A DNA stretch of 64,000 nt from contig JAUKUA010000002.1 of the NCBI GenBank assembly GCA_030549175.1, positions 124,001-188,000 of the forward strand. The letters are read 5' to 3'. A model generated the notes under the pieces. It was not told the origin of the DNA. It made no database searches and saw only the letters and a list, made by a program, of their open reading frames with translations. The position numbers and the translations under genes are program-made. Of this stretch, positions 11,498 through 22,680 are shown piece after piece. Each line of letters begins with the position of its first letter. Position 1 is the first letter of the stretch. The DNA comes from Lasiosphaeris hirsuta (lineage: Eukaryota; Ascomycota; Sordariomycetes; Sordariales; Lasiosphaeriaceae).

Positions 11498-11854
11498 GGG
11501 GAAGAGCTAATCGGAATAACTGGCAAGAGGGAGCGCGGCTTGGGTAGGGGGGGACTGGAGGCTGTGGCTTTGGCTGTTTCGTTGGTCCGTGTTGAAAGAT
11601 ACCCTCGTTATTTGGGTTTGTAACGCTGTGTGCTGTTTGGACTGCTCTAATATGTTGCCAAATATACAGGCCAACGATGGTACTACTCTATCCATTTTGT
11701 CACATTCGTGGTGTTGCTGCCTTGTTGACACCTTCGGGGGTGCCGATTGAATGGTTAAAACAGCGGGTCTTTGAAGTAGTTGTGTTGTGTGTGACTTTAC
11801 ATCGATATTATCCATCCGTATTGGTCTAAAATGCATGGAATATAAATTATTTTC
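11498..11854. other. 3' flank of the NCS1 gene
   Basis: Transition from GC-rich coding DNA to the AT-rich island. It presumably holds the NCS1 3' UTR. No gene seen. Confidence 0.4.
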
Positions 11855-12017
11855 TGTAATCGAGAAGTCGCTGTCGCGCGTGCCCGGTTTAGCGCCATCT
11901 CCATTTTATCGCGGCGTTTTGCCTTGGTTGGCTGCACGCTCCCCGCTCCGTCACGTTCGCGCATAAATAGAACCCCGATCCCAACATCGGTCGACGTCCT
12001 CTCCTTACATTCTTGAC
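11855..12017 (+). repeat. 163-bp direct repeat, copy 1
   Basis: Aligns without gaps to 13734-13896; most differences are C/T or G/A transitions, with copy 2 generally the more T/A-rich. Both copies start TGTAATCGAGAAG and contain a TATA-like cataaataga. TGTAA at the start and ttaca near the end resemble LTR termini, but no target-site duplication is evident. Confidence 0.7.
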
Positions 12018-12939
12018 AATGGCTAGCCTGGAGATTCAGTATGGGTATGGCCCTCGCTGACATGGTATCACCTTGGTTAGAAGCCGGAAGATAGCCTCAT
12101 GAATAAACCCCGATGGGCGTAACATTCTCCCCTGCCCCTTCGCTCGTAGGATGAAGCACTCTTAGATCCGAGTTTGGCAGGTCGGCGTGCACTCTTAGGC
12201 ATCCCTTATTTCACACAACGCTATGTTGGAACCATTTTAGAGACTAACCAGCCAAAACGATATCTCGAAGTGAGGATTAGCTCTGCTCTCGATCTCTAGC
12301 TCCCTCTAACATACAATGGCACCACTCCTTACAGCTTAAAACGAGAAAGCGCTGTTCTGACGGCCGGATCCGGCTGACGCGCATCGCCATTTTTAGCGTC
12401 CTCGACAGTGAGGTGTAAATTGTTAGCCACACCCCCAGTTAGGCTTTAGCGGGTTCCAAAGTATCTGTGCTCCTCTGAAGCCAACCATAGCTTCGAACTT
12501 TCTTCCCACAAGTAGCTTTCTTCCCACAAGCAGCTTTCCTCAAAAATGCATCAATTCCGACAACTTCTGCACCGTACTCCCACCCTGCCCATGAGGCTTT
12601 TTAAACTCGGAAATTGTTGACCTACCTGAAAACCCACGTTGTTTATCGACACTTCTCTACTACCGTCGCCCCTATACTACCGCCGTCACCTCTACCGCGG
12701 GACGAAGTGGTGTGGCTTGCGTGTGGGGCTTTTAACAAGAATTTTTCTTGGATGTACTTTTTCTGCCGTTTTCAGGGTTATTTCAGGGTTATGTATGGCA
12801 TTATAGTGGAAAGAAGACGCTTCCTTATTGTGGACAGTGGCGGCCTCTTAATCAATGATAAGAACCTTGAAGTAGACCTATTACCCTGTCGATAAAGGTT
12901 TGATTTGGGAGCCAGTACTTGGCCAGTAGGTAGATAACG
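12018..12939. other. Degenerate DNA between the direct repeat and the HNH relic
   Basis: No readable gene. It contains a short tandem duplication near 12500-12540 (ctttcttcccacaag repeated). Probably the decayed 5' part of the same element or gene as the HNH relic. Confidence 0.35.
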
Positions 12940-13710
12940 AAATTACGACTACCACCTACCTCTTCCCGTGGCAGTCAGTCGATATGATAGATTCAATCTT
13001 CGGGCCTAGGTCACGAGATAAGCTCTTCTCCGCCGCCAACGGCATCTTTATACGAAAATTAAGAAGGCGTTCAACCGTAGTTTTTTTAGCTATTGTTCCA
13101 GACACTAGGGTTAACCCGAAAGACGTTAGTACCATGGGAAAATAAGAAAGAACGACACAAGGGTTTAAGGAAGTAGGAGACATTGTAACTACACGAGTAC
13201 TATATCACAGTCCTTAACCAAATACCAGCTTACATAAAGGAGTAAGTATTTGGCGAATAAGTATATACGTAACTCGGTTTTAAGACCTTAGGAGATCTTG
13301 ACGGACACCGCCTGGTTTTTCGGAACGATACTTACCTAAGAGCAAGATATATATGGTAGATATTTCTCAACGCCATCACACAACTATCATAGAAGGCCTC
13401 GGTCAAAAGCCCGGATTCGTTGATCCAGAAAGAGGTCCTCAAAAGCACAAGATCTTGGGGTACCCATAGGAAGTTCATAAGAAAGAATATACTTCTTAGG
13501 TTTACCCAAGAGATTGGGTATAACATCAGTAGTATCATGGAGTTAATCATGGAACATACGATTGATGAGGGCACTCTTGTTGGAACAGAAGCAGACCAGA
13601 TAGGGCTAGTAATTGTGGCAGACAATATCATCCACCGGGCATAACAGCACGATGGTGTCGACTATGACTCTGAATTAGAAGAGGAGGAGGATGATGAGGA
13701 GGATGATTAG
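12940..13710 (+). pseudogene. Decayed HNH-endonuclease-domain (HNH_2-type) gene
   Basis: Conceptual translation gives the C-terminal part of the fungal HNH_2-domain family in order: YLFPWQSVDMIDSIFG, KLFSAANGIFI, VFLAIVPDTRVNP, then LGDLDGHRLVFRND, YLRARYIW, SWGTHRKFIRKNILL, and an acidic tail YDSELEEEEDDEEDD ending at 13710. The frame is broken by at least one shift and by TAG/TAA codons where Trp or Gln would be expected (TGG to TAG, CAA to TAA), and His-to-Tyr changes also fit C-to-T mutation. In intact relatives the HNH motif is a nucleic-acid cleaving beta-beta-alpha-metal fold; none is functional here. The gene ends 24 bp before direct-repeat copy 2. The 5' end is not definable. Confidence 0.6.
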
Positions 13711-13733
13711 GTATGAGGATGAGGGATTACATT

Positions 13734-13896
13734 TGTAATCGAGAAGCCGCTGTCGTACCTGCCGGGTTTAGCGCCCTCTCCAGTTTATCACGCTGCTTCG
13801 CCCTGATTAGCCGCACACTCCCTACTCTACCACGCCCGCGCATAAATAGACCCCCGACCCTAACGTCGATCGACGTCCTCTTCTTATACTCTTAAT
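13734..13896 (+). repeat. 163-bp direct repeat, copy 2
   Basis: Second copy of 11855-12017, same orientation, 1.88 kb away and equally long. It begins 24 bp after the stop of the HNH relic. Confidence 0.7.
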
Positions 13897-14649
13897 TTTC
13901 GTATGCTCTCCTCTTTTCTTGTAAATTCCTCTCAGTGGCTTCGCCCTGTCAGAAGCACTGCACTCCCATAATTATACCCCTTACTCGGGACATATAGGCT
14001 TCCCCTATTATATTAATAATAGACTCGTATAATATAAATAAAGTTTGTAATATTATGGAAAAGTACATGGAGCTCTCATCGCGGTGGTAGTTAAACCAAG
14101 CCATCGCGCCCTTAAATGCCAGCTCTTACTTTACGCTCCTATCTAGTGTGACGGCTGGCATGGCTGGTACATAAACTCCTCCTACCAGAAAGATAGCAAT
14201 TCACTATCAGTGTGGACCATTCACTGGAAGAACGAGTGGCCCGAGCTATCCAGGACTCCTACAAAAGCCCGGAGTCCGGCTACCACTTGTTCTACTTCCT
14301 CTCTCTCCCCTTAGCTTGCTTTTCCACAATCTAGATTGGGATACTGCAGCCTCGCCTCTCTCATCCTACCTGGCCGTGACATCTAGGATAATATTAGACA
14401 TTAGACCTTAGTCTTATTCTAAGTAATACCGTTCTATCGGTTTATACTATCCAGGTAGTATCGGAATTAGCGGAAGGGATATTTTACGCTAAACGTACTA
14501 ATGAGCGGCTCCCATACACTATAGTTCCATTCGACCCCCTATATCTGGTCGATGAGGGCGTATAGATCCGCCTTAAACTCGTTCCACCGATTCTCGGGTA
14601 TCGTATCTAGCTCCACTTTCGATACCACGTTAAACCAGCTGGGTTATTA
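13897..14649. other. AT-rich relic DNA before the pogo element
   Basis: AT-rich, with stops in all frames. Short GC-richer patches near 14060-14350 look like remains of another repeat, but no terminus or protein motif is recognisable. Confidence 0.35.
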
Positions 14650-16511
14650 AGTCAGGAGGTCTGCTTTTGGAACACCCCCACCTTTAGAACAGGATTTGTC
14701 ACCAATGACTCACTACCCGCTACCCAGCTCACCTATTTCAATTACCAACAACTCAACCAATTCTGCTCCAATCCTTTTCCTACTTTTCCCATTCGATTTA
14801 GAATTGAACAATGAAGCGATATACAGCGTTATATTTACAGAATGCGCTGGTAGAGTATGCAGAAACTGGCTTACTCCGCAGCTCTGCTAAAAACCATGGC
14901 ATACCCCCTACCTCTCTCTTTAATCGGGTTCGCGGTTCTGAGCCAGCCTCTAAGGCCCAAATTATCAATCAAAGCTCTCTCCGACCATGGAAGAACGTTT
15001 GACAGAATGGATTTTATTCCAGGGGTCGCTCGGTCACCCTCTAACCCACGCCCAAATTCGGAAACTGGCTAGAAGAATTCTTGGAGACGACGAGAACCTC
15101 GGAAAACGCTAGACTAGCCGGTATTTAGCCAGAAACCCCTCCATCTTTACTAAGAGGCCTCGTAGAATCCACGCTAGCCGTGCTGATCGAGCTTGTGAGG
15201 TCGTTATTCGGCCCTAGTTTGACTACTTGAAGCTTCTAGGTGTGGAGGCCATTTTACCTAAGCATAGGTATAATATGGACGAAACTGGTATTACTTCTGG
15301 TATTAGAGATAACGGTTTGGTCGTTAGCTCTAAGGAAAGAAAGAAATTTTAGAAAAAGAAGAAAGGAGACTGAATCTAGACCTCAATTATTGAGTGTATC
15401 TTTACTGACGGCCGGTATTTAAATCCAGTCGTCAATTTTAAGGGTAGAAGCTTTTAATAATAGTAATATCTACGTGACTTACGGCTATTTAAGAACTGGA
15501 AGTAAAAAACTATTAAAAACGGCTAGTCTGACGATAACATTACCGTCGCTTAGCTCTATAATATCTTTCTCCTAGAGACTCGGCTAACTACCTCCTTAAG
15601 AAAGTACCTTCTTATTTTAGATAGTTACAGTACCTATACCACCGAAAAATTCATATAGTTAGCCTTTTCGAATAATATATAGTTATTATTTTTACTAGCC
15701 TTTACCTCCTACGTTCTCTAGCCTTTAGATTTATCCGTTTTCGGCCCCTTAAAGGCTAAGTATAGAGCCAGGTATAAGGAGGTAGTTTCTAGCTTTGACG
15801 AAGGTACTGTGGCTGAAAAGCGAGCCTTTCTAGAATGCTACCGTCAAGCTAGGGTCTATGGAATGACCGAATCTAACATCAGAGCCGGCTAGAGAGCTAT
15901 AGGCCTGTGGCCAGTCAGTCTAAGGAAACTCCTAAGTAACAACTTCGTTATTAAGAATTCTAATGGCGATGTTAGTCAGGTGACTTCTACGGTTTCTGTA
16001 AACTTTTAAGAAGTCTATAACCCCATTCTAGGTAAGAATTCGGAGGGCCGGCCTATGTGGTTTACCCCTAAAAAGCCGAAGGATTTCCGGGTTTAGGGGT
16101 AGGTTTTTTTTAGCCGGTCAGAAACGGACCGCCAACGACCGGCTTTTTATCCGCAAGGCCTCAAAAGCCTTTGATAACGTGGTTTTCCAACTGGCCAATA
16201 CGGCACATCAATTAGAGGCTGTAGAAAAAAGCCTAGAACGTACAAGAGGCCGAAAGAGAAGGAAGGTCTAAGTCGACCCTAACACGTAGTTCGTTAGAAT
16301 TGAGGAGGTTCGTGCCTCACAGAGAGAGGCTGGCAGGGAAGACCTTAGTAATTCTAAAAGAGAAGAATCAGGCGATTCTTATACTAAAGACTATATTATT
16401 GTAGCTATTTAATTGACGAAGTTGTGGGCAATTATAGTTTGTGGTGTGGTGCGGGGTCCGACTCAGGGCTGTTCCAAAGGCAGGGGTGTTCCAAATGCCC
16501 CCCACCTGACT
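14650..16511 (+). mobile_element. Full-length, RIP-decayed pogo/Fot1-type DNA transposon
   Basis: 1862 bp bounded by imperfect terminal inverted repeats of about 45 bp: the left end starts AGTCAGG and contains ttttggaacacccccacctt; the complement of the right end starts AGTCAGG and contains tttggaacacccctgcctt. TA dinucleotides flank both ends (14648-14649, 16512-16513), the usual target duplication of the Tc1/mariner-pogo superfamily. The interior codes for a DDE_1/CENP-B-type transposase, listed separately. Both ends are present, so the copy is complete but inactive. Confidence 0.85.
14811..16412 (+). pseudogene. Pogo/Fot1-type transposase, inactivated
   Basis: Starts MKRYTALYLQNALVEY with a psq/CENP-B-like N-terminal helix-turn-helix, then EERLTEWILFQ and HAQIRKLARRILGD (second DNA-binding part). 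The DDE_1 catalytic core follows: YNMDETGI (first Asp), NGLVVSSKERK, a C-terminal QPLDLSVF-like PLDLSVFGPLKAKYR, and AIGLWPVSLRKLL. In an active enzyme this cuts and rejoins at TA sites. Here more than a dozen TAG/TAA codons replace Trp or Gln, and there are at least two frame changes, one near 14985. The stops are mostly TGG to TAG or CAG to TAG, as RIP produces. Confidence 0.85.
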
Positions 16512-18368
16512 TACCTCGCTAGTAACGGATCGGTATATTGGGAAGGGATATATTTCGGGAGAGGCGGTATGGTTACTAAGTTTATCTCTGGAGTGGCGAA
16601 ACCTGCCTATTATTCCGATACCAGTGACTTAAGGGCGATATGACGTCGTATGAGATCGATAGATGGTAGAGGATGGGCCCCGATCGGGGCCGCTAAAGGT
16701 AGATTAAATGTCGAACCCATTCTTGTTTAATTTCTCCTCTGTTCGTATAAATGCCATTTCCACACCATAACCGAGGTTCATAAGTAAATTGGGATACGCG
16801 TCCTTTATACACCGAGCGATCAGCACCAGCCCCACTCCATACTTCTTGAGACAGTCGGCTCCCATGCCTTCCCATCCCGCACCCACACGCCGCGCCTCTC
16901 AGCCTATCGTCAAAGGGAGGCAGCCTCTCGGGGGGTAGAAGTTTGATTCACAACAAGATTGGGCCGGGTCTTGCCAGTGGGCGAGAGACCATGTCCCAAG
17001 CCTTCTCGCACCTCCTGATCCGAAGCCATCTGTATCAAACATCTCGATCATCGAATAGGATCGACCGCCGCTAATCAAGACAATCGTCGGCTTCCACGAG
17101 GCAGAGGAGTGGGGCAGGCCACCAGCACGCATTGCGAAAGTGGCCGGGCTGCAATCATCCTCTGCATATGAGGAAATGTGCCTGACTTGCTGCTATTGTT
17201 TCTTCTCAACATCTCTCTTGAATATTCCGAAATGGTCTTCATTGCCTCGACTTTACGGGTCCAGGTTTCTGAAAATAGGAGAACTGAAGCAAGGCGTTCC
17301 TAATTGTGGCAGGGTGAAACTGTGTGTATATGCTGCCGTATGTGAGGAGTCCCTCCTTTTCAGAAGCCTCCAAGTCCTGGAGATGGTCGCGATATTATAT
17401 CACGAGCTGGCCTACCTTATACTAGCAATCACCTTCCCTGAGGAGTTTGAAGAGCTACTACGTTCGGTAGTATCGGTGATCTGTTGTTCTCAATGGAATA
17501 TTGACTACATCGGGTCAGGTGTGCATTTACAGGATCATGCCGAACAGACGCCTGCAAGAATAGTGGGTAGAACTTCGTAATGCAATAGCAAGGGCGACGC
17601 CGGTTTGATTCAGCTGTGGGAACATACTGGCAAAATAGAAAAGGGGGGGGTTGGTGCCTGGCGGTGAACTTGAGCAGGCAGAAACCCAAAAGGTCACCAC
17701 CCCCTCTTCACCATCAGTGGTAGTCCAGGCGATCGCCGTGTGGAAGGCGTACATGGGGGGTGGATAATGGGCCAAGAACGTCGTTTCTTGATCTGGTTAC
17801 TGATTGTGGCACTCGAGGATATCCAAAACATTGGCGTTGGTATCCTATCAGCTGTAATTTCTGCACTGAGCTTCTGCACTAATTATCAATCTCTCTGAGT
17901 ACAATATCCTGTGGGTGCCTTCCGCGGAGCGAAAAGTGTGGCATGAAGCTTATTTATGTATGTCCGGGCCCGTCTTCATGCGGCCCACTGGATCACAACA
18001 TCTTGTGAGCTTCCATTTAACAAATATCTTTGTTCATGACGGATGTAGGCTTCAGAGTCTCCAATGATGGCATCAAGGGCTTCCAACCACAGCAGTGGTA
18101 CTCGACCCTTTCACTCGGATGAAGGGGCTCAGAGTATCAACACGGGTGCTGATTTAGACAACGACCCTGTACGGTCAACCGGATATCACATCAGTAATAA
18201 TGATATCGTAAGTAATTCAAGATTCTCACGCATAATAACTCAATGTTTTAGGATGACTACCTACCGTACCTAATAGGGAATGAAGCTAGGTTGCACACTA
18301 CTAGTAGTAATAACTCTGGAGGACCGAGTTGATAGAAGAAAGAAAACAACACAAGAGGGTTAAGAGGG
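16512..18368. other. Gene-poor region between the pogo element and the TauD gene
   Basis: No gene can be supported. Short frames with protein-like composition occur on the minus strand (16899-17132 and 17527-17775), but they lack a start, splice continuity or a recognisable family and may be fragments of a decayed gene. Confidence 0.35.
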
Positions 18369-19709
18369 TTAGTGAGCCATTCCATTCCCCCCGGCAGCCG
18401 CACCGTTAGCTGCCATAGCAGCCATTTTAGGGCACACAGCACCGCCACCCGCAGCCATACTGGGGCATGCCTTCGCATGACCTGTGGCAGGGGCTCCGTT
18501 GCTCTGGGGTTCCTTCACGAGGCCCAGGGCCTCAGCGCGGGACTTGCTTCCGGGATCAAAGTAGGGTGCCTCGCCAATGCCGACGGCACGGTTGCCAGAC
18601 CGCTCCCCGAGGTTCATGTAATCAAAGGTGGCGCGGTGGAAAACGCTGCGGTTGTCCCAAATGGCTAAAAGGACCGCCGGTGTTAGCTTCTCGAGCCAGG
18701 GGGTATCGGTGAGCACCAGGGAGGGGGGTTCCCCCTCTTACCAATGTCATGGGGGTTCCTCCACTTGAATCTGCACTGCAGGTCATGGTTGTCTTGTATC
18801 ATGCCGTAGAACTTCTTGAGCAGCTCATCCGACTCGTACTGATTCACCTCGTTGATGCGCTTGGAGAACTGGCCCACGGCGAAGATGCTCTTCCAGCCCG
18901 TGACCGGGTTGGTACGCACGACTGGGTGCACGGCGGTCAGGGCGGTCCCGGTGTTCAGGGGGTTACCGCGCTCGCCCTCCTCAATCTTCTCGCCGCGGTT
19001 GCGGATGGCCATGAGCACGCAGTCGGCGCGGCATGTCACGGTCAGGCCGTCAACGAAGCTCTGGTACGGCTTGGACAGGCGGTTGTACAGCTCATAGCCC
19101 GACGCCCACAGCGTGTCGCCGCCCGTCTCGGGCAGCTTGATGACGCGCAGCGACGTGTAGTCGGCCGGCACGGGCTCGAACTGGATGTCCGTGTGCCACT
19201 CGGCCGCGTCGAAGCGCCGCTTGTCCATGTTGGGCATCTTCTCAAACATGTACTTGAAGCCGACCGAGTTGACGTAGCTGATGTGCCGGTCCGGCGTGCC
19301 GCCCTCGGGCACGTGCGCCGGCGCCAGCGGGAAAATATGCACAGAGGACTCCTCGGGCTTGCCGGCTAGCTGGCCTAGCCGGTGTACGAATTCCTTCTGG
19401 AGGTCGTTGCTAAGGTTGGTCTGGGCCCGAAAGAAGACTACCCCCCGCCTCGAGACTAAGATGGTGCCCGACCGGGCCGGGTTAGCGCCGTGGCCCCTTT
19501 TCACACAGGCTCCCGCCAAACGCCGGTTGCTACTTACTCGTGATGGCGAGATCGCGGAGCAAATCGTCGGCACTCTCGGCCTTGAGTAGGTCATCCACAA
19601 TGTTGACATTGACATATTCGCGACCAATCTCGGGCGTTGTCTCCTCATACCCGAACTTATCCAGGGCCCCGCTCAGCTCGAGAGGCTTGCGGCCCTGTCC
19701 CTCTGCCAT
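18369..19709 (-). CDS. TauD/TfdA-family Fe(II)/2-oxoglutarate-dependent dioxygenase
   Basis: Three exons (19709-19538, 19455-18742, 18664-18369) encode 393 residues. It has the fungal TauD/JLP1-type layout: IGREYVNVNIVDDL, RRGVVFFRAQ, the iron-binding facial triad H-x-D in EWHTDIQF, the distal His in IWDNRSVFHRATFDY, and a following Arg that would hold 2-oxoglutarate. Family members hydroxylate, desaturate or cleave small acids and sulfonates using O2; the PvcB subgroup desaturates tyrosine isocyanides. By sequence it looks more like the general fungal sulfonate-dioxygenase group, so a pathway role is inferred from its place beside the isocyanide synthase locus. Unusual C-terminal tail of ~40 residues rich in Ala, Gly, Met, His with two Cys-Pro-x-Met repeats (CPSMAA, CPKMAA). 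Divergent from the SDR. Confidence 0.88.
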
Positions 19710-20894
19710 GGCGTGCGGGTGGTCGTAGGGTCAGAGGGTCCCCAAGGTACACCTAAGGTAAAGGTATCAGGTAAGTTGGCAGGTAAGGTGCTCAGGCTAG
19801 CAGTATAGGTAGAGGAGATAAGGTAGGCAAGCAGGGTGTATGTAGGTGGGGGGGAGATGGTGCGGCCTGGGTTACTCTGGCTCATTCGACCGCCACGTCT
19901 CCCAAATCAACCTTTATAGCAGCAAGGAACTTAACTCACCCAGACGACTTAGGTGCGGGCTCGCAAGCCGGGGCTGTATCGTAAGGCCTCCCATCTGCCC
20001 ACGTCTTCGGTCTCGCAAGAGTGAGCAAGTTGAGTAAGATATCCCCAAGGGGAAAGATTAGACGAGCTAGCTCTGCTCGCCCCTTTTCCCACGTTCTATA
20101 CGTCCGAGTAGAGATACATGTAGTATTGCCGCCACCGTAACAAGACGTCCCGTTTCTTCAACTTGACCGTTTTCTATCGATTCATCTGCTGATATGCCAC
20201 GCCGAGGAGAACCACATCCTCGCCGAGTGTCAGCAGCCCAACCAGAGAGCCCAAAGCTAGGCGCTTATGCGGCATCCCTACTACGGTCATGGCGCGGTGG
20301 ATTGGTGTTTGCAGGTAAACATGCACTGCTAGTGAGGCACTCGACAGAATGCAGAAAGAAATGGATGTGTGAGAATGAGTGAGAAAGTTGCCACCCCTGG
20401 CCGTGGCGTCTGCGAGCCTGGGGCGACCCCCAGCCGAGCATAAATGAGCAGGAATGAGCAGGAATGTAGGCTCGTCACACCGAGGGTCACGAAGATGGTC
20501 AAAATTGCTTGGTTGGATGAGGAGTAGGTAGCTTCTGCTACGCCTGCTCACGGCGTGGGCCCTGCAGTTGCGCCCCATGCCCCCGGTGCTCGGCCGTGAA
20601 CCGATGGTCTGAGAGTCGGCGTAGAGGCATATCGACGGGAAACGAGCTGCCGATACCGACGGGTACCAGCTATGGTTGTACCTTGGCTTCCTTTGTGGTC
20701 CATGATACATCACATCTGTTTCTGCTTACGCCTATTTAAAGGGGCAGAGGATGAGAGCACCCAGCAGCATCTGGGCATCCAGTATCAACAGTGGCACTAG
20801 TACCTGGGGACAACGCGTCAACGACCTCCACTCACGACCCGATAATCAGCACACAGCTTTCGGCGCATTTAAAAAAAAAAAAACCAGTTCCATC
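19710..20894. promoter_or_regulatory. Divergent promoter region of the TauD and SDR genes
   Basis: About 1.2 kb without a supported gene. It has a poly-A run just before the SDR start and, on the TauD side, the octamer TGAGCAAG (complement CTTGCTCA) at 20022-20029. Confidence 0.5.
20022..20029 (-). promoter_or_regulatory. CTTGCTCA motif, Mac1-site-like
   Basis: One base from the S. cerevisiae Mac1 copper-response site TTTGCTCA; about 310 bp upstream of the TauD start. The same octamer occurs before the Ctr gene and between the copper-fist and second Ctr genes. Confidence 0.35.
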
Positions 20895-22026
20895 ATGTCG
20901 TCACCTCCGCGAGCTTTCGACTTCGCCGGGACGGTTGCCATCGTCACGGGCGCCGGCTGCCGGATGAAGGGTGAGCTCGGCAATGGGAGTGCCACGGCCG
21001 TCCTTCTCGCACGCCACGGTGCCCGGGTAGCCGTGGTCGACCGCAACCTCGAGGCCGCGGCTGAGACCAAGCGCGTGATCGAAGAGGAGGGAGGCGTGGC
21101 CGAGGTGGTGCTGGGCGACGTGACGGTGGACGAAGACTGCAAGGCCGCTGTGGCCAAGACGATCGAGGTGTTTGGAAAGCTGGACATTCTCGTCAACATT
21201 GGTTAGTCCAACACACACACACACACACACACACACACGAATCCGTCACACACCGAGTACCTGCGGGGGATGTACCCAGGCTCGAAAGAAGCTGAAGAAC
21301 TAACACGGCCTGGGAATGACTAGTGGGTATCGGAGGAGCCCAGGGTACGGTGGACAAGGTGAACATTGACGAGTTCAATCACGACCTGCACTACAATGTC
21401 ACCAGCATGGTGCAGATGGCGCGCTACGCCGTGCCCGAGATGCGCAACAATGGCAGCGGCGCCATCGTCAACATGAGCTCGGTCTGCGGGCTGACGGGCG
21501 GAAGCCCGTCCGTCTTCTACCCGACGGCGAAGGGGGCCATTGTGCAGATGACGCGGGCCATGGCTGGCCAGCACGGCCCTGATGCCATCCGGGTCAACTG
21601 CGTGTGCCCGGGCATGGCCTACACACCCATGGCGCGCAGCCGGGGCATCACCGACGAGATGCGGCACGAGCGCAAGAGCCTTGGCTTCCTCAAGTACGAG
21701 GGAACGGCTATGGACATTGGATACGGTGAGCCATTTTCGCCGTGTTATCTTCCCCCTCCCCCCCCCTCCCTGGTCCGGGACGCGCTTGAGGCTCCTTCTG
21801 ACAGACGCTGGCGTGATAGCCATCATGTTTTTATGCAGCAAGGAGGCGAGGTGGATCACGGGGGCCATCCTGCCCATCGACGGAGGTGTAAGTCATTCAA
21901 CCCCCTCCTTCTGACCCCATCGCTACCGTGCGGAATCGAGCATTCAGGCTGACACACCACAAGTATACGGCCGGCCGAGTTGACCACCCCAAGATGGGCA
22001 ACATGGCCATGGGGACCCACCAATGA
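20895..22026 (+). CDS. Short-chain dehydrogenase/reductase
   Basis: Four exons (20895-21201, 21324-21725, 21805-21887, 21964-22026) encode 284 residues. Classical SDR fold: VAIVTGAG at the N-terminal beta-alpha-beta unit, followed by an atypical lengthened glycine loop (TGAGCRMKGELGNGSA instead of TGxxxGIG). Next come Asp in VVDRN (suggesting NAD rather than NADP), NMSSVCG with the catalytic Ser, and the active-site Y-x3-K in VFYPTAKGAI. RVNCVCPGMAYTP and ITGAILPIDGG complete the family pattern. It would oxidise or reduce an alcohol/carbonyl group; substrate unknown. It is divergent from the TauD dioxygenase, suggesting co-regulation. Intron 1 holds an (AC)n microsatellite at about 21210-21238. 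Confidence 0.9.
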
Positions 22027-22680
22027 GGAGGGCTTGGAAGGCCCCGGGCTGGCCTAGGCTGGCCCCCTTGGGACAAATACAAGGGGTGATGTAGCTTCCG
22101 ATAGTTGCCCAGACTGACAAGGGTTGATGGTCGTATGTACCTAGGCCCCCGGGGTGCATAAGGCACCTTGGCATATGCAAGCCTGTTTCTCTTCCTTCTG
22201 CAAAAACATGCCATACGTGCTCCTTCAGGACGATGTAATAATATGCATGCCGTAATCGCATCCAAAATCGCTGGCCCACGCCGCAACGCAGCACCGTCCC
22301 CAGCAACCAGCAAATGTCAGCTCTGGTAGCCCCGCCCACTTGGCGAGAAATTTGTCCTTGCCTTGATTACGACTCTATAATCTGAGGCGCCTTCAGCCTC
22401 CTCATTCCAGATACTACCCACCTAGGTATCCAGCACTGCAGAGGGGGAGCAGCCTCTTGGCCCCCATCCATGGCTGTGGTTTCCTCGTCGTCGTGCATGC
22501 TACCCTCCTGGGGTTGTATAGACGCTATTTCATTCTTGACGGGGGGGACGGATACTTGTGTTTGCGATCGCAATGTAATGTTTTCGAGCTGTATTACTGG
22601 GTGCAATCCGCTTTTTGCGCCATATTGTAGTCTAGTTAACGGAAACAAGAAGGGCGGCTAGTCTTTTTTCTTCTACGGCA
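22027..22680. other. Intergenic region between the convergent SDR and MFS genes
   Basis: No gene seen. It lies between two gene 3' ends, so it should hold both 3' UTRs. Confidence 0.4.

Noticed and set aside
11855..13896. Reading the direct repeats as LTRs of a retrotransposon
   Set aside because: Internal sequence encodes an HNH-domain relic, not gag/pol, and the flanks show no target-site duplication; kept only as a possibility.
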